Assembly (NCBI GenBank): GCA_035772405.1
Contig: JAYKKM010000473.1
Location: 62,001-126,000, forward strand
Direction: 5' to 3'
Source: Chrysogorgia sp. JL179-B06
Lineage: Eukaryota; Cnidaria; Anthozoa; Scleralcyonacea; Chrysogorgiidae
Length of the DNA stretch: 64,000 nt
Under the pieces are notes generated by a model. That model saw only the letters and a program-made list of their open reading frames with translations. It was not told the DNA's origin and searched no databases. Position numbers and translations under genes: made by a program. Positions 23,773-35,497 of this stretch are shown piece after piece (the stretch's first letter is position 1; each line of letters starts with the position of its first letter).

Positions 23773-25324
23773 TCTGCACTGTATTTCTGCACTGTTTTTT
23801 CTGCACTGTATTTGGGGAGAGAATTTCATTTTTTCTGCACTGTATTTGGGGAGAGGGGGAGAGAATGTCATTTTTTCTGCACTATATTTGGGGAGAGGGG
23901 GGAGAATTTCATTTTTTCTGCACTATATTTGGGGAGAGAATTTCATTTTTTCTGCACTGTATTTGGGGAGAGGGGGAGAGAATGTCATTTTTCTGCACTA
24001 TATTTGGGGAGAGGGGGAGAATTTCATTTTTTCTGCACTATATTTGGGGAGAGAATGTCATTTTTTCTGCACTGTATTTGGGGAGAGGGGGAGAGAATGT
24101 CATTTTTTCTGCACTGTATTTGGGGAGAGGGGGGAGAATTTCATTTTTTCTGCACTATATTTGGGGAGGAGAATTTCATTTTTTCTGCACTGTATTTGGG
24201 GAGAGGGGGAGAGAATTTCATTTTTTCTGCACTATATTTGGGGAGAGGGGGGAGAATTTCATTTTTTCTGCACTATATTTGGGGAGAGAATGTCATTTTT
24301 TCTGCACTGTATTTGGGGATAGGGGGGAGAATTTCATTTTTTCTGCACTATATTTGGGGAGAGAATTTCATTTTTTCTGCACTGTATTTGGGGAGAGGGG
24401 GAGAGAATTTCATTTTTTCTGCACTATATTTGGGGAGTGGGGGGAGAATTTCATTTTTTCTGCACTGTATTTGGGGAGAGGGGGGGGGGGGGGGAGAGAA
24501 TTTCATTTTTTCTGCACTATATTTGGGGAGAGGGGGGAGAATTTCATTTTTTCTGCGCTGTATTTGGGGAGAGGGGCAGAATTTCATTTTTATGTTATTT
24601 CATTATGTTATTACGAATGTTTTAACCGGGACTTTTTTACCGCATTTATATTACATTTATATTATATTTTTTACCGTATTTGGGGAGAGGGGCAGAATTT
24701 CATTTTTTCTGCACTATATTTGGGGAGAGAATTTCATTTTTTCTGCACTGTATTTGGAGAGAGAATTTCATTTTTTCTGCACTGTATTTTGGGAAAGGGG
24801 GAGAGAATTTCATTTTTTCTGCACTATATTCGGGGAGAGGGGGGAGAATTTCATTTTTTCTGCACTATATTTGGGGAGAGAATTTCATTTTTTCTGCACT
24901 GTATTTGGGGAGAGAGAATGTCATTTTTTCTGCACTATATTTGGGGGAGAGGGGGAGAATTTCATTTTTTCTGCACTATATTTGGGGAGAGAATGTCATT
25001 TTTTCTGCACTGTATTTGGGGAGAGGGGGAGAGAATGTCATTTTTTCTGCACTGTATTTGGGGAGAGAATTTCATTTTTTCTGCACTATATTTGGGGAGA
25101 GAATTTCATTTTTTCTGCACTGTATTTGGGGAGAGGGGGAGAGAATTTCATTTTTTCTGCACTATATTTGGGGAGAGGGGGGAGAATTTCATTTTTTCTG
25201 CACTATATTTGGGGAGAGAATGTCATTTTTTCTGCACTGTATTTGGGGAGAGGGGGGAGAATTTCATTTTTTCTGCACTATATTTGGGGAGAGAATTTCA
25301 TTTTTTCTGCACTGTATTTGGGGA

Positions 25325-25361
<37 letters not shown>

Positions 25362-25660
25362 GGAATTTCATTTTTTCTGCACTATATTTGGGGAGAGGGG
25401 GGAGAATTTCATTTTTTCTGCGCTGTATTTGGGGAGAGGGGCAGAATTTCATTTTTTCTGCACTATATTTGGGGAGAGAATTTCATTTTTTCTGCACTGT
25501 ATTTGGGGAGAGAATTTCATTTTTTCTGCACTGTATTTTGGGAAAGGGGGAGAGAATTTCATTTTTTCTGCACTGTATTTCTTTTTTCTGCACTGTATTT
25601 CTTTTTTCTGCACTGTATTTCTTTTTTCTGCACTGTATTTCTTTTTTCTGCACTGTATTT
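23773..25660. repeat. Large G-rich minisatellite in an ADAR intron
   Basis: About 45 copies of a unit of roughly 34-47 bp are built from TTTCATTTTTTCTGCACT, RTATTTGGGG, and a variable AGAGGGGGAGAGAA block. Variation is mainly presence or absence of the extra GGGGGAGAG segment and TTTCAT/TGTCAT. Pure G tracts occur at about 24480-24493 and 25327-25361. A non-repeat interruption lies at 24585-24680, and the last units shrink to CTGCACTGTATTTCTTTTTT. The array lacks stop codons in several frames, giving ORFs of over 600 codons that are artefacts of the repeat. Confidence 0.95.
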
Positions 25661-25906
25661 CCTCTAAATTGCACTACTCTCAGCCAATCAGAATGCAGAA
25701 TTTTTCTCATGAATATTAAGTAAGATACGGAAGCGTTGTAAATTTATGTTTTTTATAATTTCAAGAGTTCCTTCAAATACAAGAGTTTATTTCAAACTGA
25801 ATTTTTCATTGCATATACACTTTAAGCATCATTGTTTTTGAGGTGGAATGTCTCTTTAATCTTTTTTCATATTTAATCAAATCTTATTCAATCTTTTAAT
25901 ATTTAG

Positions 25907-26078
25907 GTTGAGTTCCAACAACTGAAGCACACTGGCCCAGATCATCGTCGTGTATTTTTCTGTGAACTTTATATTGGTGATGAGGAATTTGGAACTGGTG
26001 AAGGTAACACTAAAAAAGAAGCCAAAAAAGATGTTGCTCTTAAAGCGTTAGGTATACTTGGTGGAACGCCAGACAAAG
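25907..26078 (+). CDS. ADAR: ADAR-like gene, exon C (rest of dsRBD 1)
   Basis: The acceptor TTTAATATTTAG and donor GACAAAG/GTACGC bound the exon. It starts in phase 0 with VEFQQLKHTGPDHRRVFFC (beta-1 and beta-2), then ELYIGDEEFGTGEG (beta-3) and NTKKEAKKDVALKALGIL (alpha-2 with the KKEAK RNA-contact motif). With exon B it completes one canonical dsRBD of about 68 residues. One base is left for the next exon and fits exon 28085-28406. dsRBDs bind duplex RNA substrates of the deaminase. Confidence 0.9.
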
Positions 26079-26207
26079 GTACGCTAACACAGATATAATA
26101 ATAATATTTATAGAATAATATAATATTATTATATATAAATAATACATGTACTGTATAATTTAAATTTATCCAGGGTACTTCTTAGTGTTTTTCAGTGGGG
26201 CCCTGCA

Positions 26208-26925
26208 ACATCCGGTAATTAATACAATAATCCTGTAATTAATACAATAATCGTGTCATTAATACAATGATCTTGTAATCAATACAATAATCCTGTAATT
26301 AATACAATAATCCTGTAATTAATACAATAATCCTGTAATTAATACAGTAGTTAATACAATAATTCTGTAATTAATACGATAATCCCATAATTAACACAAT
26401 AATTCTGTAATTCATGCAATAATCCTGTAATTAATACAATAATCCGTAATTAATACAATAATCCTGTAATTAATACAATAATCCTGTAATTAATACAATA
26501 ATCCTGCAATTAATACAATGATCCCGTGATTAGAACAATGATCCCGTAATTAGTACAATAATCCCGTAATTAATACAATAGTCCTGTAATTAATACAATA
26601 ATCCTGTAATTAATACAATGATCCTGTAATTAATACAATAATGCTGTAATTAATGCAATAATCATGTAATCAATACAATGATCCCGTGATTAATACAATA
26701 ATCCTGTAATTAATACAGTGATCCTGTAATTTATAAAATAAACCTGTAATTTATACAATAATCCCGTAATTAATACAATAATCCTGCAATTAATACAGTA
26801 ATCCTGTAATTTATACAATAATCATGTAATTAATACAATAATCCCGTAATTAATACAATAATCCTTTAATCAATACAACGATCCTGTAATTAATACAACA
26901 ATCCTGTAATTAATGCAATAATCTA
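26208..26925. repeat. 20-bp minisatellite in an ADAR intron
   Basis: About 35 copies of a unit near AATCCTGTAATTAATACAAT contain scattered substitutions. Units are contiguous with no spacers. The array starts about 130 bp after the exon C donor. Confidence 0.95.
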
Positions 26926-27103
26926 GGTTATTGTAATTCATTGAGTCTTGATAAACAGGCCTGGCCGTTTGAGGTGCCTCGATTCGTCGTAGTGCGCGTT
27001 TCTCCGCGCGCCTCGTTTGTTGTGTGAGCACGAAATCGCGCGCCTCGTGGTGATCTGATGAATGAAATTGGAGTAAGTCAGATTTCGATGGCAAGTTGTT
27101 CGA

Positions 27104-27409
27104 ATGACTCGTCGAAAGTTCAAGCAGTTGAGCAAGCTATGCACAAGTTCTGTGGCAAGGATCTTGACATTCAAAAGACTTGACTATCCAAACCTTTGTC
27201 TCTTGATCGAATTGATCACATGCGTTGCGTCAGCCTGGTCGGTGAACGAACGTAAAGAAATTCTCAACCGTGCATTAGAAATCTACATGGAAAAAAGGCG
27301 CAAAGTTCAACTCGCTACCAACACACCGTGGATGAAGAAAACCCAGATACGTCAAGCTCATCCGATTCCGAATTCGAAGACAGCGTTGTTGACATTGACA
27401 TGGAATTAA
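27104..27409 (+). pseudogene. Possible transposase C-terminal relic
   Basis: The frame contains RLDYPNLCLLIELITCVASAWSVNERKEI, which loosely resembles the C-terminal dimerisation region (YPNL...S.NER) of hAT-like or zinc-finger transposases. The GFS motif that normally follows NER is absent. Family assignment is weak. Around it, 26938-26960 and 27640-27660 carry short GGCCTGG/CCAGG-type inverted words that could be decayed ends. Confidence 0.3.
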
Positions 27410-28084
27410 GTTGAATTTGAAAAATATTTTTGTATGTAAATATACATACATATATAGTAACTACTGATTTTGTTTAAATTCCGATGTTAAAATATTGTCT
27501 TTTTCCAAATAAATTTTTACTCAGTTTTGTCCATGTTAATCCAGTCTCTAGGCGTAGTTTTTGACAGTTTTATAATAGCGCGCCTGACGTTGCTGAGACT
27601 CGCGACATCCCACGCGCCTGCAAACATTCATATGGCCAGGTCTGGATAGATTAATTTTATTTTCCGCGGTTTGTCTTGGCTTTAGGCAGGTGTAAGTTAT
27701 TGCTGGTCCTTGTATTGTAGTGATATAATATGGAAAATGAAAAAAAATTATTCCTGTCCGCGAATCAGAATAATTTTTTGAGGATATGTGCTTGACGATC
27801 GTCCTCTCCCACATTCACTACAGCACTGTATATATTAACAATCCAAGCATTACTGCATATTTAGTGACTTGTTCCGTACTGTCAACACCTCGGTCTGATA
27901 TTTTCCTGTTATGACCGCGCTCTGACGTCAAATGACCTCAATGACGTCAAACTTGAAAAGAAAACATCCGCTGAGCATCAAGTTTGAGCCGTAAAGGAAG
28001 TTCCCCTTTATGCGATTGTTATCTTAAACATCGGCAACAATTCAGGTCCAGTTCATCTTTCAATATTGAATAATTCATTTTTAG
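27410..28084. other. ADAR intron with SINE-like tail
   Basis: The stretch 27735-27865 (TTATTCCTGTCCGCGAATCAGAATAA..., ACTGTATATATTAACA) matches the tail of the SINE-like sequence at 46430-46565. The interval ends with the acceptor ATTCATTTTTAG. Confidence 0.55.
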
Positions 28085-28406
28085 AAGCGTCTCCATCAAG
28101 CAAAAATTCCATCCCTTGTTCCTCTGTTGATGGTGTGAAACACCCGGTGTCCTTGTTAAATGAGTACTGTCAAGCACATGGCCTTGGTGATGCCCAAGTG
28201 ATCGACCTATCACCAAGAGTCCAAACCATGGACCATTTACCGAAATTCCTGATCGCCTATCATATCAATGAGACACAGTATCCAGCTGCGAAAGGGAAAA
28301 ATAAGAAACTGGCCCAGCGACGAGCAGCTATGTTGGCCTTGAATGAAATCAAAGCTGGACAGGTTCCCAAGGTCGTAAAAATAAAAACAGATTCCTTGTT
28401 TGACAG
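28085..28406 (+). CDS. ADAR: ADAR-like gene, exon D (dsRBD 2)
   Basis: The acceptor TTCATTTTTAG and donor TTTGACAG/GTATGG bound the exon. Its first two bases complete a codon begun in exon C. It encodes a Ser-rich linker (ASPSSKNSIPCSS) and a second dsRBD: HPVSLLNEYCQAHGLG (helix 1), FLIAYHINETQYPAAKG (strands), KNKKLAQRRAAMLALNEI (helix 2 with the KNKKLAQ RNA-binding patch). A linker ending in KIKTDSLFD follows. Two bases remain for the next exon, again in phase. Confidence 0.9.
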
Positions 28407-29797
28407 GTATGGTGTGAATGAAAAATTAGTATACTAGGAAACTACCAGTACAATCTCTCAAATTGACTGTATACACTACTGTACTTGTAAATGCGTTGAA
28501 AATTAACTGTACTAGAAGTACGTTCTGCAATAACGCCTCGCCGGCCTTTTCTACCCCCTAGAGTTTATTTTCTAAATCCAGGGCCCAGACCGCGCACGCC
28601 GTGTATTTGTCGTCTGTAGAAGGCCGATTCGTCGTACGTATATTTTGAACGTTATCTCGGCCAATATTAACTCGATTTCAAATTCAGAAAGCAGATTTGG
28701 AATTACAGAATCTAAATACATAACGTACGTGTCTATTATATTACGGGAACGTGCATATCCTTCGTAAAAGTGGTTTATGTACTTAGAAATTAGTCGGCAA
28801 TCAGGTGGCCGCTTCGTCGATTATTATTTTGAACGTTATCTTGGTCAATATGCATATTTATTAATCGTAGATTTTGAACGTAATCTCGGCCAATATTTAA
28901 CCGATTTCAATTCTGAAAACATATTTGGAATTATCGAGTTTAAGTACATAATATAAATGCCTATTATATTACGCAAATGTGCATACCCTTCATAAAAACC
29001 AGTTTATGTACTTCGTCAGATCGCAAATCCGCCATTGACCGCTTCGCGTTGTCTGCCAAGGCCGAAATATTGTCCGATGCAAACGGAACACCCAAAAGGA
29101 CTTTTTACTTCCTTATAAGGAGTTGGACCTATAATTATAAATAACTATAATTTTAAATTTCCCGAACAAGATACATTATGTTAATATATATTAGCATTAA
29201 TTATCATAAATTATGTTGAAAAATCATTTAATTTTTCTAGAAAAGCCCATCTTGCACGCTCGCGTAGCGTCATGAAAATTCAAAATGCCACCAATCGCAG
29301 AGTTTTTTTATGAAATCAAATCAAATTTGGCGTGTGAGTGGATCTCATGTCGCTGAAGCTTGTCGAATTAAATGTTTTAATCTTGCGTTACGGTGTGCCG
29401 TGTTTTTCGATTGACGACTTCGGGGTCTTCTATGACCCCTTTTGACTGGGCCGGACAGGAAAGAGTTAAGTGAGTTTTATCCGAAAAGAGACTTAGCTCT
29501 CAATTTCCTTTGACGAAGAAAAAGCACAGACTTTTCTTTTTTGTCCGTATTTCTAGAAATACTGATGACGACCAAAAAAAACAAAGCAAGATATTAAGGA
29601 AACAAATTAATAAATTATTTCCTGTTTTGGTCGGTCCGCATTGAGAAATATTTCCCCTGGTCTAAAAAACGTTCCTCGGCCTTTTGAGACTTCAGGATAT
29701 ATTTCTCCATACGGACCTCCCAGCCATTAAATAACATATATGTATTAATATGTAGAAACCTAGGGACCTGAAACGTTGATTTTTATTTATTTCTCAG
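28407..29797. repeat. ADAR intron with a direct duplication
   Basis: Segments at about 28617-28815 and 28845-29060 are diverged direct repeats of about 210 bp (shared pieces TTTTGAACGTTATCT, GGCCAATATT, TTTATGTACTT). The remainder shows no gene. The interval ends with the acceptor TTTATTTCTCAG. Confidence 0.6.
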
Positions 29798-29953
29798 ACT
29801 TGCGGAGCTAAGCTGGACTCGGTACTATGAATTGGAACGTCTCGTTCCAGAGGATTGGAAAATGGTAAATTCCTATAAAATTGTTGCAGCAATTATCGTG
29901 AAGATGTCAGAGAAAGACGAAGGACAGGTTGTGAGTTTGGGGACTGGAAACAG
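29798..29953 (+). CDS. ADAR: ADAR-like gene, exon E (start of deaminase domain)
   Basis: The first base completes the Arg codon left by exon D. It then encodes LAELSWTRYYELERLVPEDW, a segment around KIVAAIIVKM, and EGQVVSLGTGNR. The order and spacing match the N-terminal part of the adenosine deaminase domain of ADARs, where a KILAAIIM-like strand precedes the VSLGTGNR motif; the match is closer to ADAR1-type than to ADAR2-type proteins. The donor GAAACAG/GTATGTT follows. The exons with the zinc-binding and catalytic HAE...PCGDC residues are not found to the right, within 29954-34658, 46147-47023 or 63718-64000. Confidence 0.88.
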
Positions 29954-30081
29954 GTATGTTAGTAAGTCGATAAATTCCCCGAGTGCATGGTCTGTAAATT
30001 ATATATTATACCAAAACAATCTTGAATGCTGTCTTGAAACGTCTAGAAACGTTTTAGTACGTCTTGTTGTTCCTTCATTAG

Positions 30082-30365
30082 TATTCGTGATCATCGGGTG
30101 TATTCGTGATCAGCGGGTGTATTCGTGATCAGCGGGTGTATTCGTGATCATCGGGTGTATTCGTGATCAGCGGGTGTATTCGTGATCAGCGGGTGTATTC
30201 GTGATGAGCGGGTGTATTCGTGATCATCGGGTGTATTCGTGATCAGCGGGTGTATTCGTGATCAGCGGGTGTATTCGTGATCAGCGGGTGTATTCGTGAT
30301 CAGCGGGTGTATTCGTGATCAGCGGGTGTATTCGTGATCAGCGGGTGTATTCGTGATCAGCGGGT
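30082..30365. repeat. 19-bp minisatellite
   Basis: About 15 tandem copies of a unit near GTGTATTCGTGATCAGCGG occur, some with CATC in place of CAGC. The array adjoins the dispersed repeat at 30443-30532. Confidence 0.95.
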
Positions 30366-30442
30366 GATTCGAACTCGAATCAGCGGGTTTATTCGTCATC
30401 AGAGGGTGATTCGATCGAGGTCAACTATCATGCCCCGGAGAA

Positions 30443-30532
30443 ATAGCGGGGAATTCGAGTTTAAATTGACTGGTCACGTGGTACAAATCTAGCTCTTTGA
30501 TTGCACAATAGTTATAATCGAGGTATAATATT
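30443..30532 (+). repeat. Dispersed repeat, inverted copy of 279-371
   Basis: The stretch AGCGGGGAATTCGAGTTTAA...CACGTGGTACAAATCTAGCT is the reverse complement of 279-371, with minor differences. See the partner copy. Confidence 0.7.
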
Positions 30533-33500
30533 GCATAATATACAATTAAAATTCAATTATTATTATTAAAACTTAATTTCAATACGGAGTATACAAATCA
30601 CAAAAATTTCTCTTCCTTGGAGCCGTATACATAAGTGACTGACTAAAAACTTTTAAATAACTATTTTCAAATATAGACAAGAAAATTAAGAATTGGTAAT
30701 CAACTTCTCACCAGATATTTAAAATAGGTACGCAATGCGTACATGTGACTACCACTATATATGGATAGACCATTTAGACTTAAGATGCAGTGCATGAAAA
30801 TGCATGAAAAGCAGAGATACAAATACATTGATAGTTATTATAAATCATTTTATAAATGTGTTGCTAAATTGAACATGGCACATACTATGCCTACATTTTT
30901 ATATGGATTGTTTCCAAAATATAGCATCATCATAAACATGCCCTCAAATTTCATTTGAAGTGAACTTGGGGCTGGTTATACGAAGTCTGGATAGTTTATC
31001 CGGTGGATAAGTCCTAGCTAGAAAACCACTTTAGTGGTGATTCGACAGCTGGCAGATCTAGGATTTCCCTAATGCCCCCCCCCCCCCCCCCCCCCCAATT
31101 TTGGGAACTAAGGAATCGCAGATGTAAAGTATAATAAGTTGCATGGAAACAAGAAATTTGGCTGTTTCGGCATATACCAAAATGCATCCGGCATGCCTAG
31201 TTATAGTGATTCCAACATGGACAACAAACCATCAATGGTAGAAACAGGTAAAAAAAGAAGAAATGTTAGTGGCCAGGATTCTGAAATAGGGCGTCCAATT
31301 TGAGAACATATCAGACAAAAGTGATGACACACGTCTAGGAGGCCCTTCAGAGGCTTCTCTGAACGCCCTTGGAAAATACATGTATTTGAATTTTGGGTAA
31401 ACTGCATTTCCTGAATTTTGAGAGCACTTTGAGCAAAATATAACAGTCTTAAACAAAATTTTTAAATGGGGTATCTCATCATTTTAAATATATATTTTGG
31501 TCCAAATATGCTGTAAATTAGTTATATTTCCATAAGATGTAGTGCAGATAATATTCATATATATTCTCCTTACAATTAAATTTGTAATTCAACAGTTCAA
31601 CAGATTTTACATCTTCAAGAGAAGAAATTCATAATCTGTGCAGTGAATTATTAATTAGAAGTTTACTTCATGTCAACATCTGTGTAATGTATTAAAGATC
31701 GCATCAGACCCATTCAAGATTTTTAGGTTTGCAAGTTTGTGCCGGAAATGCTGCTATTTTAGGCAAATCATTGAGAATAATTTCTTTCTCGCCCAAATTT
31801 TTGGTGACCACTTTTCATTGTAGGGCATCCAACAACACCCAGAATACCCTTCTGGCTATAAGCCTGTTCTGACCAGTGCCCCTAAGAGGATCATTAGTAC
31901 AACTGCACTTTGTTCGGAAACTATATGTGATTTCTTTTCCCTGAGAAACCCCAATGATAATTGGCACAAAATGGTTTGGTTTAAATATTTCACCAGCAAT
32001 GACATTACAATAAACCATATACAGTGTAGATCATCAGATGCAGTTGTTAAAGGAACACTAGGATTGACTTGTTCATTAAATAATAACTTAAACTATCTCC
32101 ACAGTCAGGATAGAACAAAGTAATATTTCTATTTGTGACAGAAGAGAGAAAGAGAATAGAAAGAACGCTAGCTCATTTTTATCCTCAGAATTGGAAATGG
32201 CTTCCAATTCCTCTCCAGATGTACCAAAATCCAAACTTTCGAACAAAACAGACAAATGAAAAGTTTGTTTACACTAGTACATACCTTCAGTTCTCAATAC
32301 AATACAACACAATACAATACAATACAATACAATAAGGAAAAGGTATGTGAAGCTCCTTGTGCTTTGCATAGATGGAATTAAATGACAGATGATTATAATA
32401 AAAATTGGAATTTAAAAAAAGATCATCATAACCCTGAGACTTTCAACAAGATAATTATCTCCTACCATTGCTATAGAGGACACAGAGCTATATAAACAAT
32501 TTCCAGATGCGCCAGATCTAAAATATTAAGATATTAAAACAAGTCATCAGAAATAAAACAGACACTAGACTTGTAACTTGATATATGACATGTAAATACG
32601 CTGTTAATAAATCTGTGTTCTATGAGAAATAATATATAAACAATCCATTTGATAAATTGTACTGTGTATCTTGGTTTTCCACTTATGGTATACAGACACT
32701 ACCAAATGATTAAACGAAGCCTTATTTAATAGTCATAACGTTTACTGTCAGAAAACGGAATAATGGTAATAGCTTGTCTTCGACACACTTCACTGGTTCT
32801 TGTACCCGCCGCGCAGTTTATGATAATTTTGAACGAACATCAATAGGAAAGTAAAATGATCACCAAAGACAGATAAAATATAGATAAAAATATGTAATAC
32901 GCTTACCTTTTAATAATAGAGCGATAGATGGCTTGCTTCTTTGCTCCAGTTTGGCGCTTTGTTGATAACCGGCACGATCTTACGCGATCACTTCTCGAAT
33001 ACCTAGCGATCTTGTCGACATGTCACGATAACTAGCCGAGTATGACGTACATGAGGTCCAAGACAAGCACTCAAGCAAGCAATCAAGCAAGCAAGATCTC
33101 GCCGACATTAGTGACTCCGCTAACGTAGTAGTCACAAAAATAGATAAAGGAGGAGCGAGGGAAGCTATTCCAAAGAACATCGGCCCCTTTGAAATAAACT
33201 CATCTTTTGTATCGCGAGCGGGCGGAATCGTAGCCTTTCCTTCAACCTGATTGGCTGCAGCAGCGGCCGGAATTTTGCGATATTTTGACCACGGTCACGG
33301 AATCCTAAATGCTAAAAATAGGTCCGCTCAGGCGTACATGTATCTGCGCTAATATGTACAGGGGCATGTGTATATAAAACATGTTTTCAGTATTCGCATA
33401 TGTAATATTTAAGGAATAGAAAACATTTTCCATGTTTCCATAGAGTTGATAGAGAAACACGAGTGAAAGGTTGCAACATGACATTTTTGTGGCTGGGAAC

Positions 33501-34658
33501 ACTGGCCCAAAGTGTGAGTGTTTTATCACTATTTTGAGTTCTTCCAATGTTCCATGAGTGTTTCTATATTAACTTGAAGGAAACACAGATCCGAAACACC
33601 ATTTCATTCATATCCATTTCATTCATAAAATAACCCTTTGAAATTTGATAAATGTGCAATTAATCATTGATTGAGCATGCAGTTATACCAATAACAATGT
33701 TATAACTGCAGTCTCAAATAGCACTGTATTTTGTAAGTATACATGTAAATAGTATTAAACTATGAAAAATTGAAAAAGAAAAGATTAATCCAACTTGGTT
33801 CTAAACATGCATGTAAAAGATTAAAAAAATATATACTGTATGAAATTATAATGTATTAAGTTTTGTATGAAATAGATTAATAGATCTTATAAATGTAAAC
33901 AAACTGAATCAGCATTATTGAAACATTTTAAGTTGTTAAGTGTTAACTGTTATGAGCGACTTTGTGTGTGAGCTATATTGTTACTAAATTTCATTACTGA
34001 ACTTATTTTTTTGCAAGTTGATATATTTTGTCTGTTTAAGAAGATAGTTAACCATAACAAACATTACTGGAACAGTAAACTAGAAATACGCAACAACCCC
34101 TCGCCCTTTTGCTGTTTGAAACTTACAGTACAGTACTTCTTTTAGTTCTAAATTACTTGAATTAGATAATAGCCACTTCATTTGCCAAACTACAGTAAAT
34201 AAATTTTCAGTGGACAATATCTCTCAGAGCTTTGTATTGTCTGAATTTAATTGTTTCATAGGACATCAAAATCAATACATGCAGCCCAATTAAACTTTTT
34301 AATTTTTGAGTGCAGCAACAGAATAGTGGGGGGTCTACTGCTGTTTCTACCATCAATCACTAAGAAAGAAATTACTTTTATCACAATATTGATGACTCAC
34401 GAAATAATCAATGCCGTATTGTGTGTATGGACACCAAAGGCTGTTGAAGGAAGAAAGTGCATCTCTATCACACAATGATTGAGTGTCCTTTAAAAAAATC
34501 AAATTCGTTCAAATGTCGACGGATGGCATGCATATATTGCAAATGTATAGGGGTCCATTCAAATTAGATTTACTAAGACATATTAGGGATTCTACTCCAA
34601 GGTACAGTAAGTTGATAATTCTACCCACATGTGCAGCTGGCAGGAATATGGATAACTA
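30533..34658. other. Putative long ADAR intron, no gene recognised
   Basis: The interval holds C22 at 31075-31096, an (AATAC)n array at 32296-32335, and CAAGCAAG repeats near 33065-33095. I examined the + strand for an exon with the ADAR deaminase motif (DCHAE-like) and found none. Open frames at 31201-31456, 32980-33180 and 33305-33547 show no family features. Confidence 0.5.
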
Positions 34659-34880
34659 AATATTGACAGGGCCGAATTAACGTCGCGCGAGGCCCGTGAC
34701 AGATTTTCAGCGCGAGGCCCCCGTACCCCCCCCCCCCGTTATGAAAACCTAACTAATTGAATTCAAGGACACAAAATTGTTAAATAATCGTTTTGAATTT
34801 TATCCGCAAATCATCGCAATTTCGATTGTGTCAACAAGTATAAACAGGATCATATAACAGCTCAGCGCAACTAGAGCTTA

Positions 34881-35460
34881 AGTAGTATAGAATATGGCGG
34901 TACCAGGCCACTTTTCAAAAAAACGAGTCGTTTTTAAAGAATCATCATATTTCATCGTTTGTGAGCATGTGGTGGAGCTATTATATAGTGATGTTGGTGC
35001 GTGTGGTTGGGTCATAATATAGTGATGTTGATGCATGGTTGAGTCATTATGTAGTGGTATTGACGTGTGTTTGAGTGGTTATGTACCATAACTTAGTGGG
35101 GTGGTACCAGGCCACTTTTCAAAAAAAAACGAGTCGTTTTTTAAAGAATTACTATATTTTCCAAAATTATATTTGTTTCTGGCGGTACCAGGCCACTTTT
35201 CCAAAATTGGATTTGTTCTAAAGTATATATATTTTCTCATGTGTGGGTACATGGTAGGATTACTATGTAGTGGTGTTGGCACGCAGTTAGGTGGTTACGC
35301 ACTACAACTTGGTTATGTTTGGTGAGGATTGTTGCAGTTCAGTCAGGTGGGTCTTGGTATTGGTTCAAATATATTGTTTCGATACGAGTCGTTTTACGAG
35401 TCGTTTTACGAGTCGTCTCGAAATGTGTCGTTTTTAAATGTGCTGTAAAATGTGTCGATA
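34881..35460. repeat. Left terminal region of the palindromic element
   Basis: The region contains three direct copies of GGTACCAGGCCACTTTTC (about 34899, 35104, 35184), a degenerate array of about 31-bp units with ATAGTGATGTTG and GTGGTATTGACG (34985-35085), and the 9-mer ACGAGTCGT at 34923, 35129, 35384, 35396 and 35408. The mirror copy occupies 45231-45810. Tandem repeats near the ends are common in Polinton termini. Confidence 0.85.
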
Positions 35461-35497
35461 AATTAGTTAAATTATAAATTTTTTCTTTTTATTGAAT

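Noticed and set aside
23760..25723. Two overlapping 635-codon open frames and a 347-codon frame
   Set aside because: They are translations of a minisatellite that lacks stops in several frames; the peptide is a repeat of FSALYLGRG-type words with no protein family.
26208..26925. CRISPR-like regular repeats
   Set aside because: Units are contiguous 20-mers without unique spacers, in an intron of an animal gene. The same applies to 30082-30365.
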